Both the position numbers and the translations under genes were made by a program. From Nematostella vectensis (taxonomy: Eukaryota > Cnidaria > Anthozoa > Actiniaria > Edwardsiidae), in assembly GCF_932526225.1 (NCBI RefSeq), contig NC_064047.1, positions 4,837,501 through 4,897,500 on the forward strand: a DNA stretch of 60,000 bases, in the 5' to 3' direction. The notes under the pieces were generated by a model. That model worked only from the letters and a program-made list of their open reading frames with translations. It was not told the origin of the DNA and ran no database searches. Positions 10,201 through 21,000 of this stretch are shown in pieces. Position 1 is the first letter of the stretch. The number at the start of each line of letters is the position of its first letter.

Positions 10201-12570
10201 GTGGGTCCCTTTTTCTGACACGTCAAAAGCCCGTAATACTCGCTTCACAAAATTAATGCATTTTTTGAATGTCCCCGTGCCGTACATTTCTACGCTTCCA
10301 GATGCGTCTATGAGAAAGCCGAGGTCAGCTTTAGTCGGACAGGCTGTCAATCAAATGTCAAGTCAAGTGTCAGTCATTCCAACCGTCAGTTTTTTGTCAG
10401 CAGTCTTGTAGGTGGAAGGAGGTGGGGAGTGTCACGAAGAAAACTGATTTCAAATGTCAGCCTTTGGTGAAAGGGGTGGGGGGGGGGGGTATAGTTAGGA
10501 AAATAAAAAAAAAAATAAAAAAATGCCAGCGCGCTAAATCAAGAAAAAAGAATAAGCTTCAGATCTCCGAGTAGCCGAACTTCTCATGATTCTAATCGAA
10601 ATCTTGCCTTGTGTATTTTCTAGTCACTCTTATTGCACCTGGAATGCTGAATTCTAATTCTATTAAAAGAAAGAACGAATACAACGTGGTCTGGCCGAGT
10701 CGGAAGCGTTCAGAAGGATCCTAAAAATTACACTTACCCTGAATTTCAAATATGCGTTTGTTTGAATAAAATCGGGATCTTACAACACCTTTTTTGTATG
10801 GTTTTTTGTGACTTCGTCTTCCACGACACTCTTATCACAAGCCTTTTAAAAATTCACCTAAGAATGCGATTTTGTTCTTATCACTTACATTTACTTGTAG
10901 TTTCCTCGTCATCTTTTTTCTGTTCTTTCAGCCTGTTATAGCCATTTCGCCTGTAAGCATTGGCGTCTGGGTACACGCCCTCGTAGAAGTCGTCTGCCCT
11001 GGATAAGCTCGGTCTTTTGTGGTGGCCTCTTGACTGGAGCCCAATCCTTTCAATATAAAACCGGCTCTCTACTTGCTCTGTGGTATCCTCTAGATCATCA
11101 TAATACAAACATTGTTAAAGAATGTCGATCAACCACTCCTTTATTATTGTTTATCGTTAAAAATACAACAGTTTTTTGCAAGAAAATTACGAAATATCAA
11201 TGCACAAATGAAGTCTAATAAGTTATTGACAATATTTTATTGAAAATATTTCGGTTTCTTTCTTAGTTAGCAGATGGAAATGGATGCTTGTGTGACTCGC
11301 CATTAAGCGGGAGCATAAAATGGCGGCGTGATTGGCCTGCCTTACTGATCAATTTTACTATATTTTTATCGATTTTTCTATCTTGCTATCTTTGGAGTTT
11401 TCTGTTGGGTGTATGCTAGGCATGGGGGAGGGGGTGTGTACGACAAAACTTTCCAGTGGGAGGGGGCGTAGGGTTGTAGATCTCAAAAACTCTATAGCCT
11501 CTAAGTACGCCTGCTAAATAGGGCCCTACAATAATGCTTATTTTAAAGTTATCGGAATTTCTACTAATAACATACAAAAGTACTTAAAGCAGGCAATGGC
11601 ATGTTTTTCTTATTCAAGTGAAAAAAAAAGACAAACATTCTTCGACTAAAACGTTATAACAATCTCTAATATTTATTATTGTTATTGTACTTGTCTTATT
11701 CTAGCTATTTTGTAATTATTTGTATTTGAAAAGAGGGCACTGGTTATAGTAGAGTGTTCTAACGGTTGGTATCACTCTTCTAATGTTCACCTGCCAGCTT
11801 ACGGGTAGTTCAATTAGGTCGAGTGCCTTCATGTGCCACCTTCATCCTCGCCACCTTTACAATCTTACCATTGTTATTTATAGAATAGTGTATTTAGTCT
11901 AGGGAAGTGCGAAAATGCCTATCTTTTATACAGTAAAAAGACCCTACTAGTAACTTGATAAGCATCTTTGTCAAATTATTTTGGCAAGTATATTGGCAAA
12001 TTCAATGTGTGTACTTTTTCACTAGGGGTGGCTTGTTTCTGACTGAAGGCGGGGTAAACTGAAGGGTTTGATTCTCATATGTTAATAAATCATTTTAGCT
12101 TTTTTTTAAGTTAGTGGGATGAATCTGGAAAGAACGATTCCGTTTTTCTTTAAAATGGTTTTACTGGAGTTTTTCATTAAAATGTTTTGTGTCTCAGAAT
12201 TTTTAATGCATATTTTATGGCGTTAGGACAAAGAGACCCATGAGATTTCCTGATTTAATCCGTCCAACATAAAAATTGAAATACATATTACACATTCTTT
12301 TTTATTCGACTTGCGCCGCATTAAAGAAAATTACCTTGTTTAGTTTTAACAAACTTTGAAGATTCCCTGGATTGAAATAGATAGTTGAATAAAAGATAAT
12401 CCTCTTTTTTGTCTGTGTTGACAACAATTTTTTTCATTGTTGAATCTTTTTTGATGAACAATTTTGGCTCACCTTTTGGTCGAACTACAACTCTTGCTTC
12501 ACTGGATATGATAAAAGTGAAGTAGACGAGCCAACAAAATACTCCAAAAGTCACCGCGCTCTTCATGTTT
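431..12570 (-). CDS. Gene A: secreted multi-VWA, glycine-rich extracellular protein (3' end beyond window)
   Basis: Thirteen coding exons on the minus strand join in one open frame (830 codons and one base in the window): 12566-12335, 11089-10889, 10343-9789, 8903-8874, 8030-7833, 7028-7002, 5540-5335, 4856-4526, 4373-4296, 3180-2984, 1566-1372, 947-806, 529-431. All have GT donors and AG acceptors, and the phases agree at every junction. The order is signal peptide, a charged segment, VWA1, Gly/Ser-rich linkers, VWA2, Gly-rich linker, VWA3, Gly-rich linker, then onward past position 431. VWA domains in secreted metazoan proteins mediate protein-protein contacts in extracellular matrix, so a structural or adhesive matrix role (mesoglea, mucus, capsule or egg coat) is inferred. 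The donor of the 4856-4526 exon (ATAG|gttctg) is weak and was chosen because it keeps phase 1. Confidence 0.8.
806..3180 (-). CDS. Gene A VWA domain 3 (three exons, degenerate MIDAS)
   Basis: Exons 3180-2984 (phase 1 to 0), 1566-1372 (phase 0 to 0) and 947-806 (phase 0 to 1) form the domain. It opens CDLGFMLDTSSSISGE (DxSxS kept), then has VGGTCTAGAAI and VLVAMMAGKSTDS, so the metal-binding Thr and Asp positions are changed as in VWA2. It is closest to VWA2, which points to a duplication within the gene after those residues were lost. An extra intron splits its second half. Confidence 0.75.
1003..1360. repeat. Compound (CAT/CGT)n trinucleotide repeat
   Basis: Long runs of atc/gtc triplets lie in the intron between the second and third exons of VWA3, ending about 10 bp from the donor at 1371. 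Confidence 0.85.
1755..2911. mobile_element. TTAA-flanked transposon, copy 1 (non-coding)
   Basis: The left end reads ttaa|ccctattcagaccggg; the right end reads ctcggtctgaataggg|ctaa. The ends are inverted repeats beside G-rich and C-rich tracts, flanked by TTAA and a one-base variant of it. A second copy with the same ends lies at 57871-58797. No transposase frame is visible. TTAA duplications are typical of piggyBac-type elements. The copy carries several TGACGTCA sites and a GCCATCTTGG motif. Confidence 0.75.
3210..4156. mobile_element. TTAA-like inverted-repeat element, second family
   Basis: The left end is ttaa|gggtgtactgacat; the right end is atgtcagtacaccc|ataa. The 14-bp ends are perfect inverted repeats; the flanks are TTAA and ATAA. 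It sits in the gene A intron between VWA2 and VWA3 exons. No coding potential was recognised. Confidence 0.6.
4296..4373 (-). CDS. Gene A Gly-rich linker exon between VWA2 and VWA3
   Basis: A 78-nt, phase 1-1 exon from tttacag to gtagga encodes GGISASGGAGGSGGAGG and further glycines. Its design matches the other linkers at 7833-8030 and 431-529. Confidence 0.7.
4526..5540 (-). CDS. Gene A VWA domain 2 (two exons, degenerate MIDAS)
   Basis: Exons 5540-5335 (phase 1 to 0) and 4856-4526 (phase 0 to 1) encode this domain. The first half has CDLAFMLDASSSIQGE with an intact DxSxS. In the second half the Thr motif is replaced by VGGGCAAGAAL, and the Asp of the third motif is Ala (VMIAGKSTDD, where VWA1 has VITDGRSHDD). 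The fold looks complete, but metal-dependent ligand binding is probably lost. It ends SLIA before the Gly-rich linker. Confidence 0.75.
5925..6855. repeat. 50-bp minisatellite, about 18 copies
   Basis: The unit starts agacctaatggtagacggat and continues ataataggaaggatagacat, with few differences between copies. It lies in the gene A intron between the 27-nt microexon and VWA2. Older diverged units (tagacagacgga-like) precede it from about 5600. Confidence 0.9.
7002..7028 (-). CDS. Gene A 27-nt microexon
   Basis: Between tttttcag and gtaaagatt lies a 27-nt, phase 1-1 exon encoding Ala/Gly-rich residues (ASAGAAAG). It joins the Gly-rich linker to VWA2 in frame. Confidence 0.6.
7833..8030 (-). 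CDS. Gene A Ser/Gly-rich linker exon
   Basis: A 198-nt, phase 1-1 exon encodes a run of serines (SWSSSSSSQS) and then GG, GGA and GGS repeats, a flexible low-complexity linker. The acceptor ccggtag|AA has a poor pyrimidine tract but is the one that keeps the frame. The donor is GGGG|gtaggt. Confidence 0.7.
8874..8903 (-). CDS. Gene A 30-nt microexon
   Basis: Bases between ttttcag and gtaagtatg make a 30-nt, phase 1-1 exon encoding about ten residues (AANDNPVPAL). Both splice sites are strong, and the exon preserves the frame between VWA1 and the Ser/Gly-rich exon. Confidence 0.65.
   Translation of the reverse strand, partial: RQMTIQSQL
9305..9441. mobile_element. Short MITE with GCGGATCTAG ends
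   Basis: The left end caggggcggatctag is mirrored on the right by ctagatccgctactg, giving imperfect inverted ends around a G-rich, then C-rich, core. It is non-coding. Confidence 0.5.
9789..10343 (-). CDS. Gene A VWA domain 1 (single exon, intact MIDAS)
   Basis: A single 555-nt, phase 1-1 exon encodes a whole VWA domain. It starts SCPTKADLGFLIDASGSV, giving the MIDAS motif DxSxS (DASGS). The middle motif is GETTFTGKGL, providing the conserved Thr, and the third is LLVVITDGRSHDD, providing the conserved Asp. It ends near DALCK. Flanking cysteines (SCPT at the start, LCK at the end) fit the disulfide often found at the domain ends. Of the three VWA domains in the window this is the only one expected to bind a divalent metal. 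Confidence 0.85.
10889..11089 (-). CDS. Gene A charged linker exon
   Basis: This 201-nt, phase 1-1 exon lies between tctag|AG and AAAT|gtaagt. It encodes a hydrophilic segment rich in Arg, Lys, Asp and Glu (ending DDEETTSK) with no recognised domain. Basic patches such as HHKRP could be processing sites, but nothing in the sequence proves this. Confidence 0.65.
11106..11345. repeat. Dispersed repeat shared with 24340-24570
   Basis: Stretches such as gatggaaatggatgctt and gtgtgactcgccatt occur at both places in the same order and spacing, with a shorter relative near 16,890 (gatggaaatggatg). This indicates an old interspersed element. It is non-coding. Confidence 0.6.
12335..12570 (-). CDS. 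Gene A exon with start codon and signal peptide
   Basis: The ATG at 12566 opens MKSAVTFGVFCWLVYFTFII, a basic start followed by a hydrophobic core and a likely cleavage region SSEA|RV, typical of a secretory signal peptide. The exon continues with a Lys-rich stretch and ends CAAG|gtaatt at 12335 in phase 1. An acceptor (ggtattttag|AAAC) sits at 12571-12572, four bases upstream of the ATG, so an upstream in-frame ATG lies in the intron and was not used as the start. Confidence 0.75.
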
Positions 12571-12670
12571 CTAAAATACCGCAAACACAAGACAAAACAA
12601 AATACTTGAACTCATTATTTGTTTACGACCCTCGTACACCAGCAAGACTTTTGCGTACGTTGGAATAATT

Positions 12671-12690
12671 CTTACCTTATTTAGTTCCCT
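12671..12690 (-). other. Likely donor of the 5'UTR exon of gene A
   Basis: On the minus strand, AATAAG|gtaagaat (gt at 12675-12674) is a strong donor that pairs with the acceptor at 12571-12572. This implies a short intron in the 5'UTR. The transcription start is not visible. Confidence 0.45.
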
Positions 12691-12859
12691 CTTTTTTAGT
12701 TTACCCTTAGAAACGATTTTACATTTTCCGCCAAAGTTTCATCGAGTCGTCACCAAGTGTTGTGTTGTGTTGCATTTTTTATGCGCGGATTCACAGTTTG
12801 CAGTCTTTGTGCTCATGCAGCCTTTTGATCCGTCCCTTGGTCTGTACCCCGGCCCTCGC

Positions 12860-13485
12860 GAGATCACAGGTGTCGCCCGTGTTACCCCGACCTGGGGTCA
12901 AACGCTCCAAAGAACTGACGATGAACAATTGTCTACTGAAACCACAGGTAGCCCAAGCTCGCCCGTGTTACCCCGACCTGGGGTCAAACGCTCCAAAGAA
13001 CTGACGATGAGCAATTGTCTACTGAAACCACAGGTAGCCCAAGCTCGCCCGTGTTACCCCTACCTGGGGTCAAACGCTCCAAAGAACTGACGATGAGCAA
13101 TCGTCTACAGAAACCACAGGTAGCCCAAGCTCGCCCGTGTTGCCCCGACCTGGGGTCAAACGCTCCAAAGAACTGACGATGAGCAATTGTCTACAAAAAC
13201 CACAGGTAGCCCAAGCTCGCCCGTGTTGCCCCGACCTGGGGTCAAACGCTCCAAAGAACTGACGATGAGCAATTGTCTACAAAAACCACAGGTAGCCCAA
13301 GCTCGCCCGTGTTGCCCCGACCTGGGGTCAAACGCTCCAAAGAACTGACGATGAGCAATTGTCTACTGAAACCACAGGTAGCCAAGCTCGCCCGTGTTGC
13401 CCCGACCTGGGGTCAAACGCTCCAAAGAACTGACGATGAGCAATTGTCGACTGAAACCACAGGTAGCCCAAGCTCGCCCTTTGGG
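12860..13485. repeat. 86-bp minisatellite, about 7 copies
   Basis: The unit contains cctggggtcaaacgctccaa, with starts at 12891, 12977 and 13063 (spacing 86). Copies are nearly identical, suggesting recent expansion or homogenisation. Confidence 0.9.
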
Positions 13486-14206
13486 AAATAATCCTACATT
13501 TCTTGCTGAATTAACAATTTCTATTACGAAACAAGTTTTGTTGGGAATGTCCAAGCTCTGTCTATTGAATATATTTTTGACTTATGCGTTTAAACGTTTT
13601 CTACGACGTCTAAATCAACATTGAGCTTAACTAATTTAATCTATACTTTCGTTTTTTTTTTTTAATTGCATCTAATGCAATCAACGGCTCTTGTCTATTC
13701 TCTCAGTTCCTTATTCAAATCCGGGGGTACTTACATAATAAATAATACGATTTGACTAACAGTATTTATGCATTACACCCGTGTAATGCACAAGTCAATT
13801 GAAACGCCGTCCCCCCGACCCCCGAATATTTTCTAGATTTCATACCTCAACGACTTCTGCTAGCGTAACTCAAACCAAAATTGTTAAAACTATCCTCCAA
13901 CGCTTCAAAACTCGATGATAAAGACACCCCACCATGTATAAAACAAGAACGGCAAAAGTGATCAATACAGAAAATAATCGATACACTGATCTACAAAAAT
14001 TTCGGAAGCTGTCCTGTCGTAAGGTTTTCGCATTACTAGCCCGGCTAAAAATCCCCGCTAATTTAGCAAAAAGTTACAACCCCCGCCCCCCCCCCCCCCC
14101 CCCCCGGGAGAGAAGTAGCTGTACAAAAGCGTACTTCCAAGACCATGTCCCCGTTACTCCCACGCTATGCCCCGGGGGTCGTGGGCCGGGGTTTCAATAG
14201 ACTTTT

Positions 14207-14700
14207 ATGATGTCATTGATTGCTCAAAGCGAGGAACATTCCAAAGAGCTTTTTCTTTTTTTACTAAAGCTTTTTATTGTCTTAGGTGTCATGTATTTTT
14301 CAAAAGTTTTTTTTGGCACTTCTGAAAATATTCAATGCGTACAGTTTGAAAGCGTTTTTTTATATTATATAAATAAAATAAAACAGAAAGCCCATCAAAA
14401 AGGATGATTAAATATTATTATACGAAAACATGAATGAAATCGGATGAGATTTGAGACTACTAGACGTCAATTTTATAACGAGTTAAATTAAAAAAATGCT
14501 ATAAAAAATTACTAACGAGCCTCCTTAATTTTAATTGACTGGTGCAATTTTATAATGTCATTGATTGCTCAACGCGAGGAACATTCCAAAGAGTCTTTCT
14601 TTTTTTACTAAAGCTTTTTATTGTCTTAGGTGTCATGTATTTTTTAAACGTTTTTGGGCACTTGTGAAAATATTCAATGCGTACAGTTTGATAGCGTTTT
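14207..14700. repeat. Direct repeat pair about 340 bp apart upstream of gene B
   Basis: The block beginning atgtcattgattgctcaa (about 150 bp) is present near 14210 and 14550. Between them, a block starting cccatcaaaaaggatgatta (about 14391-14475) recurs at 17562-17660. These are interspersed repeats, not genes. Confidence 0.65.
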
Positions 14701-14868
14701 TTTTTTCGTGACCAAAGCGTTTACAGATCTATTCAGTATGTGTGCAACCACGCATTTTAAAACCTTACTACGCACTTGTTACGCACGCATGCCGTTAGTG
14801 TCAGTTTTAGTGTTTCATTATGCATGCATTGGTGGTGACTCCTTTACTTTTTCTGGACTTTATCAGAG

Positions 14869-15010
14869 ATGACAACACATGATCACAGAATGGTATCGGC
14901 AAGGGCTGTTTTGCTTGTGTTCTGTGTTCTATCTTGTTGTCAAATACTGGACGCTTGGAGAAGAAGACGGGGTGATACACCTCCGTCAGCAATTAACTGT
15001 GTAGTATCAG
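14869..15010 (+). CDS. Gene B exon 1: signal peptide
   Basis: The ATG at 14869 is followed at codon 8 by a second [23 protein letters not shown] forms the hydrophobic signal sequence and LDA|W a plausible cleavage site. RRRR just after could be a furin-type site. The exon ends NCVVS with G|gtaagt in phase 1, which completes the first strand of the TSP1 repeat (CVVSEWSPWS). Either ATG is possible. Confidence 0.75.
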
Positions 15011-18000
15011 GTAAGTAATGTTTGAAGTCGCTTGATTTTATGTAGTAGCACTTTCGGATTCCAACCGTATGATACATTATGATCATAAAATCCCTTTTAC
15101 ATCTATTACAGGGGTACGATTCGTGATTTCTCTTTAAACTGGAATTGGAGCTTATTAAATAGTAAAAATAAAATCCTTCTTTGAGAAAGTCAATTCAGGA
15201 AATCATGAGCTTTATTTTACTACCACTTGAAGCACTCGAATACTGTATGAACAGAAACAGGGTCCTTTGCTAACTAAATACCGATATTTTTGTAAAAGCA
15301 TCGTAGATCCTGGTACCGCATAAAATTTATATCATTTGTTGTGATATACAACATAGATCGTTTTGTTTAACGCAGAGCATGATACTATAATGAAATAACT
15401 GTGCATAACAACAAACAAAGTTTTTTTTTTAAATAATGGGATGATATGATGGATTCGTTTACATAACCCAAATTTTTCCATAATAAATCTTTAGCCTTAG
15501 TTATTAGTATATGATAAAACTAGGTTTGACTTTCACACCATTGCCTGAATGCTCCAAGGGAATTACAGCTATGCAGATAGTGAGAATGCTTTCGTGATAA
15601 CAGCCACTGAAACTGACATCGTGACAACTCGTGACAAGGAGACACTCATTGACTTAATTTGTCTTACTCATTACCAGGTTACACACAATCTCTTGGCATG
15701 ATACTAATGGAGCTTTTTGGAATGCAAACACAATCGACTTCGTATTACTCAAGCCATCGGTCACTGACCCTAAAGGTAGTGGTTTTCTTCTCAATACTTT
15801 GCCTTTGTTCATTGAACAGCCTAAAACTCGTATTTACCGATCTCCAAGGTTCCAGCTGAAATTATTTACCGATCTTCAAAAGGTTCCAGGAGAAATTTGA
15901 AACCAATTTATTTATGTGATGTATAAATGATTTGAATTACAACTGCTGTCATTTAGGCACCCGGGGTTTGTCAATTTGAAAGGCGATGCGTGGAACCACC
16001 AAAACTCTAGATCGGCATGCATCGTGTACTAGATTCTAGCACAATCATTGTTGTTTTAAGTTGTGTAACAGTATTAAACACGAGGTTCCGCTATTAAAAG
16101 GAAACAAAGCTCCTCCCAACCCTGGGCTCAAGAACAATCATATCAATCAGCCGTCAACATGTCAGGACAATTGCTCTGAGCGCTAAATTCCAATTTCATA
16201 TTCAAAACCAAATTAAATATCATTCCAAGACTTGTTTACCTATTGTTTCTATTTATTTAAATAATGCTATGTGCGCTCTAAAATACGAGAATTTTTATCA
16301 CAACGAAGTTATAATTTATGCAGATGCGTTAGATTATTTATACCGAAAACGTGAGTGGACAGCAATCCATTAACACAATTGTCTTGTTACCTGTACAGAG
16401 ATATTTTATTCCAAACGACTGAGGCTCAGGGATAAGCATTTTTTCTTTACAGGAGACTTTTGTAATTTGTGACAGCTAGCGTGGTGGTATTCTGATTACA
16501 GTTGCAAATTCGAGCCCCGGGGGTGGGTGGGAGGAGCTTCACCTTGGGGGTACCCTTGTCATTTTGGAAGCCCTTGGCTGCCCTTGTCATTTTTTTATTG
16601 TTCTCAATCACAATAGGACATTCCAGCTATAAGCATGCGCGCGCACTCACCATGGGAACCTACCTCAACTACCGGCATGCAGCGCGCGCTTCGTTTGATG
16701 TAAGTTTAAAAAAGCGCACGCTGCACTCTGGTAGTTGAGGTTGGTTTCTATGGTTATGCGCGCGCAAACTTATAGCTGGAATTGCCTATTGGAAGAGAAA
16801 TTATGAGCTAAAAACCTAAAAATAATCACCTGAAAACAAAGTTTAATGCTTTATTTACAAAATTCAATCGAAAATATCGCAAATCAGCCGATGGAAATGG
16901 ATGTTTTTTGCCACTTGGTACTTTGCTGGGATGACGGCGGCTGACAGAGGCGAGGTTACGGGTTAAAATCCGAGTCTGGCGATGTCTAAAGGTCCCATTT
17001 CTCATTGTGCTTTGTATGTTAACAGCCATTAATACTAGCTCGTTTCACTTCCTCACCCTTTCCCGTCTGATTCCGTCTGATTACCTTTGCGAGAAACCGT
17101 GTTCTGACGTTATTTGATTTTGCGAACTTTTGTATCACACTAGCCAATCAGAACTGCCATAAGAAATGCACCATGAAACGTAAACATAGTAAGCGCGGAA
17201 TTTTCTACAATTCTCGTGGAGAATGTTGACTTGACTCCTAAGAAGGCAAGTATAATATCAGAATCGTTTAACCATTACTAGTTTAGTTTGTGGTTTTCTA
17301 AATAGGTCCTAAATCTCCTTATCGATTCAGAAATTAGAAGAGGAAGCACGGTCAAGAAAACTAACGTGGTTCGCATTAAACGCGGATGGAGTATGCGGAC
17401 TAAAAAAAAATTACATGGTTAGTTTAGACTTTATCTCTCCGCAAATTTAAATAGAAAGCATCGGTTATTTTTGGAAATATATTGGGAAGTTTATAAAATA
17501 CTGGTCTGTTCATATGTTAAATAACTTTAAATAGGTTACCGGTAAATAATAAAAAAAACAGAAAATCCCATCAAAAAGGATGATTAAATATTATCATACG
17601 AAAACATGAATGAAATCGGATGAGATTTGAGACTACTAGACGTCAATTTTATAACAAGTAAAATGAAAAAAAAACGAGCCTCCTTAATTTCTTAACAAAA
17701 CTACATGGTTTTGGATAAATAAATAAGATTTATATGGCCAATTTTTACAAAATTATAAAAGTTGCCGGGTATCTAGTATTTGGGTGGGCATGGGCTCCCG
17801 GCTCTCGGGTATCTAGACAACCCCATTTATCCTTTGCGATATAATAATTTTTTTCATTAATATCGATTCCCTCCATACATTCCTTTATAGAACCACTTAT
17901 GGAAGCCTTGGGATACTTATGATTAACCCAACCATTTAATTTTCGCATTGTAATTTGAGTAAAAAATATAAAAATCGGCCGCGAACAAACATGCTTGCCG

Positions 18001-21000
18001 CAGATTGTAAAATGTTTCAGCAAAACATAAGGCATAGACAAGACGACGTTCTTTTCATGTTCGATTGTGTTTATATTCATTAACATGTATTTTCATATGT
18101 AGTGGAAGAAAACGTAACTGTTACAAGCTTTAAAGTAAAACAAATCGCCACAATAACCAACAACAGTTCCCTGCTAGCAGAGGCCTCTTTTCTCTGTATT
18201 TCGCTGGGCTGGAGTTCGCGAGGAAAATATACCTCTGCCATGGGTCGCAAGTTCGTTTGATCAAACCGCCGTCCACGATCGTGGACGGGAGATCAAGAGC
18301 GCAGGCTCCGTTAATTAATTACTGGCCACTATTTGAGCCCACAATGACTAGCGCATGCGTGAAGCGTATATCCGCTGTGGGAAAATAAGCCCGCATTCAA
18401 AACGGCGTCCTCCGTAGAAATATCACGCGACGAATTATAAGAAGCCATTCAATGCCTTATCTTCATTCAGAATTTTCTTTTGACTAACGAGTCAATCTTC
18501 CGTTTACAGGTTTTGCATATTCTTCTGGAATTAGCTGACCTAAGTTTACAAAACATTTTTGTAACATTTTCTTCGAGTCCAACTGGCCGATATTTACATT
18601 GAAGAAACTCGCCTGCCCAGATGTCTTGAAATTTATCCCACAAACAAGACAAAACTCGTCTTTGCTGCGTTTGCTGTTCAATCTTTTCAGTGACGTTTTA
18701 GGTGATTGATATTGAACAGTTGTTTTCTTTTTTCGAAGAGGAGAACTAACCGGAGTTTGATTCATAATTTGCGACTAAACCCATGCAAAGCATATTAGCA
18801 TATTGACAGCTTTCGCACGGTGGTACGGTTTTCGGCACGTCAAGCGCGGTCGCTTAGAAACGCACACGCATGCGCTACGAAAACAGTTCCGACCCATGGC
18901 AGAGGTCTCTTTTCCTCGAGAACGCAAGCACAGCGAAATACAGAGAAAAGAGGCCTCTGCTAGCAGGGAACAACAACAGAAGTAGCGACAAACAACCAAA
19001 AAAGCAAAAAACATAAATAAAACCTTTTAGGGTGACTAATAGGCGACTCACAAAGCCTATTAGAATCATGATTGATGTGTATCTATGTAAATTAATTGCC
19101 GTTACTTTGCTGACAGAATGGAGTCCGTGGTCTCAGTGCTCCACCAACTGTTCTATCGGCGTTACATCGCGCACGCGTACAAAGACCACGGTCGAATCGA
19201 ATGGCGGGACATGTACGTATGCGCTAAATGAAACCAAGAGCTGTGGGTCTGACAACGGGGGATGTACGGGCCCCGGGGCCTCGTGTGATGAGCCAACAGG
19301 GGTCTGCAGCTGTAACCAAACGGGATACTTGCTGGACCAAGGTATGGGAATGTTACCAGAGTGATACATGAGTTTTGTTGTGAGGTGCGTCGGCAAGTAG
19401 GTGCAATAGAGGATAAGAGATCACGTGATCTTTTGGGTGGCAATTTCAAACCCAAATAATCAAACATAAAAATCAGAAATGACTGCGTCCTTCACTCAGG
19501 GAACGACGAAGGAATCTTTAGATGAAAATAAACGCTTTCTGACAAAGAAACGTTCTCACCAATTCCTAAGCGCTGAATAAGTTGCTTTTGTTGCAGTTGT
19601 TTTGCCGCTAAATGCCTGAGCGCGCGCTAGTTTGCCACCCAAAACGTCACGTGATCTCTTAGCGCAAGTCCCCTGTTAAACAAGGAGCTGCGGTATAAAA
19701 GTCGCGCGCCTGGTCCAAGTCGTCATTTTCGCTAGACTTTGTCGAGTGCAGAGCTTGATAAAAGGAGCAAAAGGGATATGAGCAAGTTCGAAATACTGTC
19801 TTAAACATCAATAGTGCAAAGATAACTATTTTTTTTTAATTTTCTCTGGTGACTGGACAGTTAATAAATAGAGAATTGAGCGATTTTGAAGCAAAAAAGT
19901 TTTCAGGTTTTGTTATTTTAGCACGCGCGCTAAAAAAATAGCGTCATTTCAAACTAGCGCGTGCGGCTTTTGAATTTTATTTTCAATCATAATTTTTGTC
20001 CTTGTTGCCGTAGAAAATCACTCCCAAAGAGCTCGCCGTTATTGCCTTGGACCAGGTTCGCGCCTTTTATACCGCGGGTCTTTCTTTAAACGGTTCACTT
20101 GCTGGCACAAAGAATGCTAATGGGTGATGAGTTCTAAAATAGAGTTCCCTTTTTGTTTCGTTCATGTTATATTTTGAAGTGCGCTACATTTTGCCAAGGA
20201 CTGCGAATGTTATCACCATTTTAAGAAAGGATTAACGTTTGCGCTTTGGCTGTTTGGTGATTTAGTGTTGTTCAGCGCATCTGAATGTAGATACAACCAT
20301 GCGAATTATTTGATGGCACATGCTTGAAACGTTCTGAGAAGGTTTCTTGTATTTGGTGATTGTGATGCGCCTTGTTTAACTGGCTGGCTGGCTTGTTGCG
20401 GGCTGGCTCAGCTGATTGGCTGGTTGTTTAACTGGCTGGCTGGCTTGTTGATTGGTGTTTATTTTTTGTCTGGTTGGCTTGCTGGCTAATTGGCTGGATT
20501 CGGTTATGCACTGGCTGGGCAAAAAGAGGTGACTGATGGTAGGGATTATTGACAGTGAGTGAAAGGATGATTATACAGGCATAGGAACGGGTTGAGAGGG
20601 GGGGGGGGGGGGGGGGAGACAAAAGGGCGAAGCAAATGGCGGAAGAATGGTTGTGTAAAAAGTCGGGATGGATAGCTAAGGACCAAAGGGTGAGTGGAGA
20701 TGATTTAGCAGACATAGGAATAGATGGACAATGAAAGGAGGATAGGTGAGTGGGGATGATTTGGCAGAGATAGGGATAGATGGAAAGGAAAGGAGGATAG
20801 GTGAGTAGACGTGTGGCTGTCAGACCGTCTTTTCGCCGTTTGTCCTATTGGCTGACAGATTACTTTTTGTTCTACTCAGATCAAAAAACATGCAAATGGA
20901 CAGGCTGCCCATCGAATCCCTGCCGTATTTGTCCTAACAATACCTACAGCGATCAGTTCATGCCGGTTTGTCAGCAATGCTCGTCCAGCTGCACTGGAAA

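Larger units (their letters stand above)
12676..14868. other. Intergenic region between divergent genes A and B
   Basis: About 2.2 kb separates the leftward gene A from the rightward gene B. It holds the 86-bp minisatellite at 12860-13485, a run of C near 14,090, and duplicated repeat blocks. No further gene was recognised. Promoters of both genes must lie in or near it, but no clear TATA box was assigned. Confidence 0.6.
15011..19116 (+). other. Gene B intron 1 (4.1 kb)
   Basis: It contains the foldback element at 16612-16790, a dispersed repeat copy at 17562-17660, and the 804-bp element at 18167-18970. The remainder shows no supported exon; the candidate near 15,676 breaks the phase. Confidence 0.6.

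Noticed and set aside
12321-12590. Upstream ATG for gene A (MCLRYFRN)
   Set aside because: A splice acceptor at 12571-12572 places that ATG in an intron.
15677-15775. Possible gene B exon after ttactcattaccag
   Set aside because: It starts in phase 1 but ends in phase 0, and exon 1 joins directly to 19117 to give a perfect TSP1 start.
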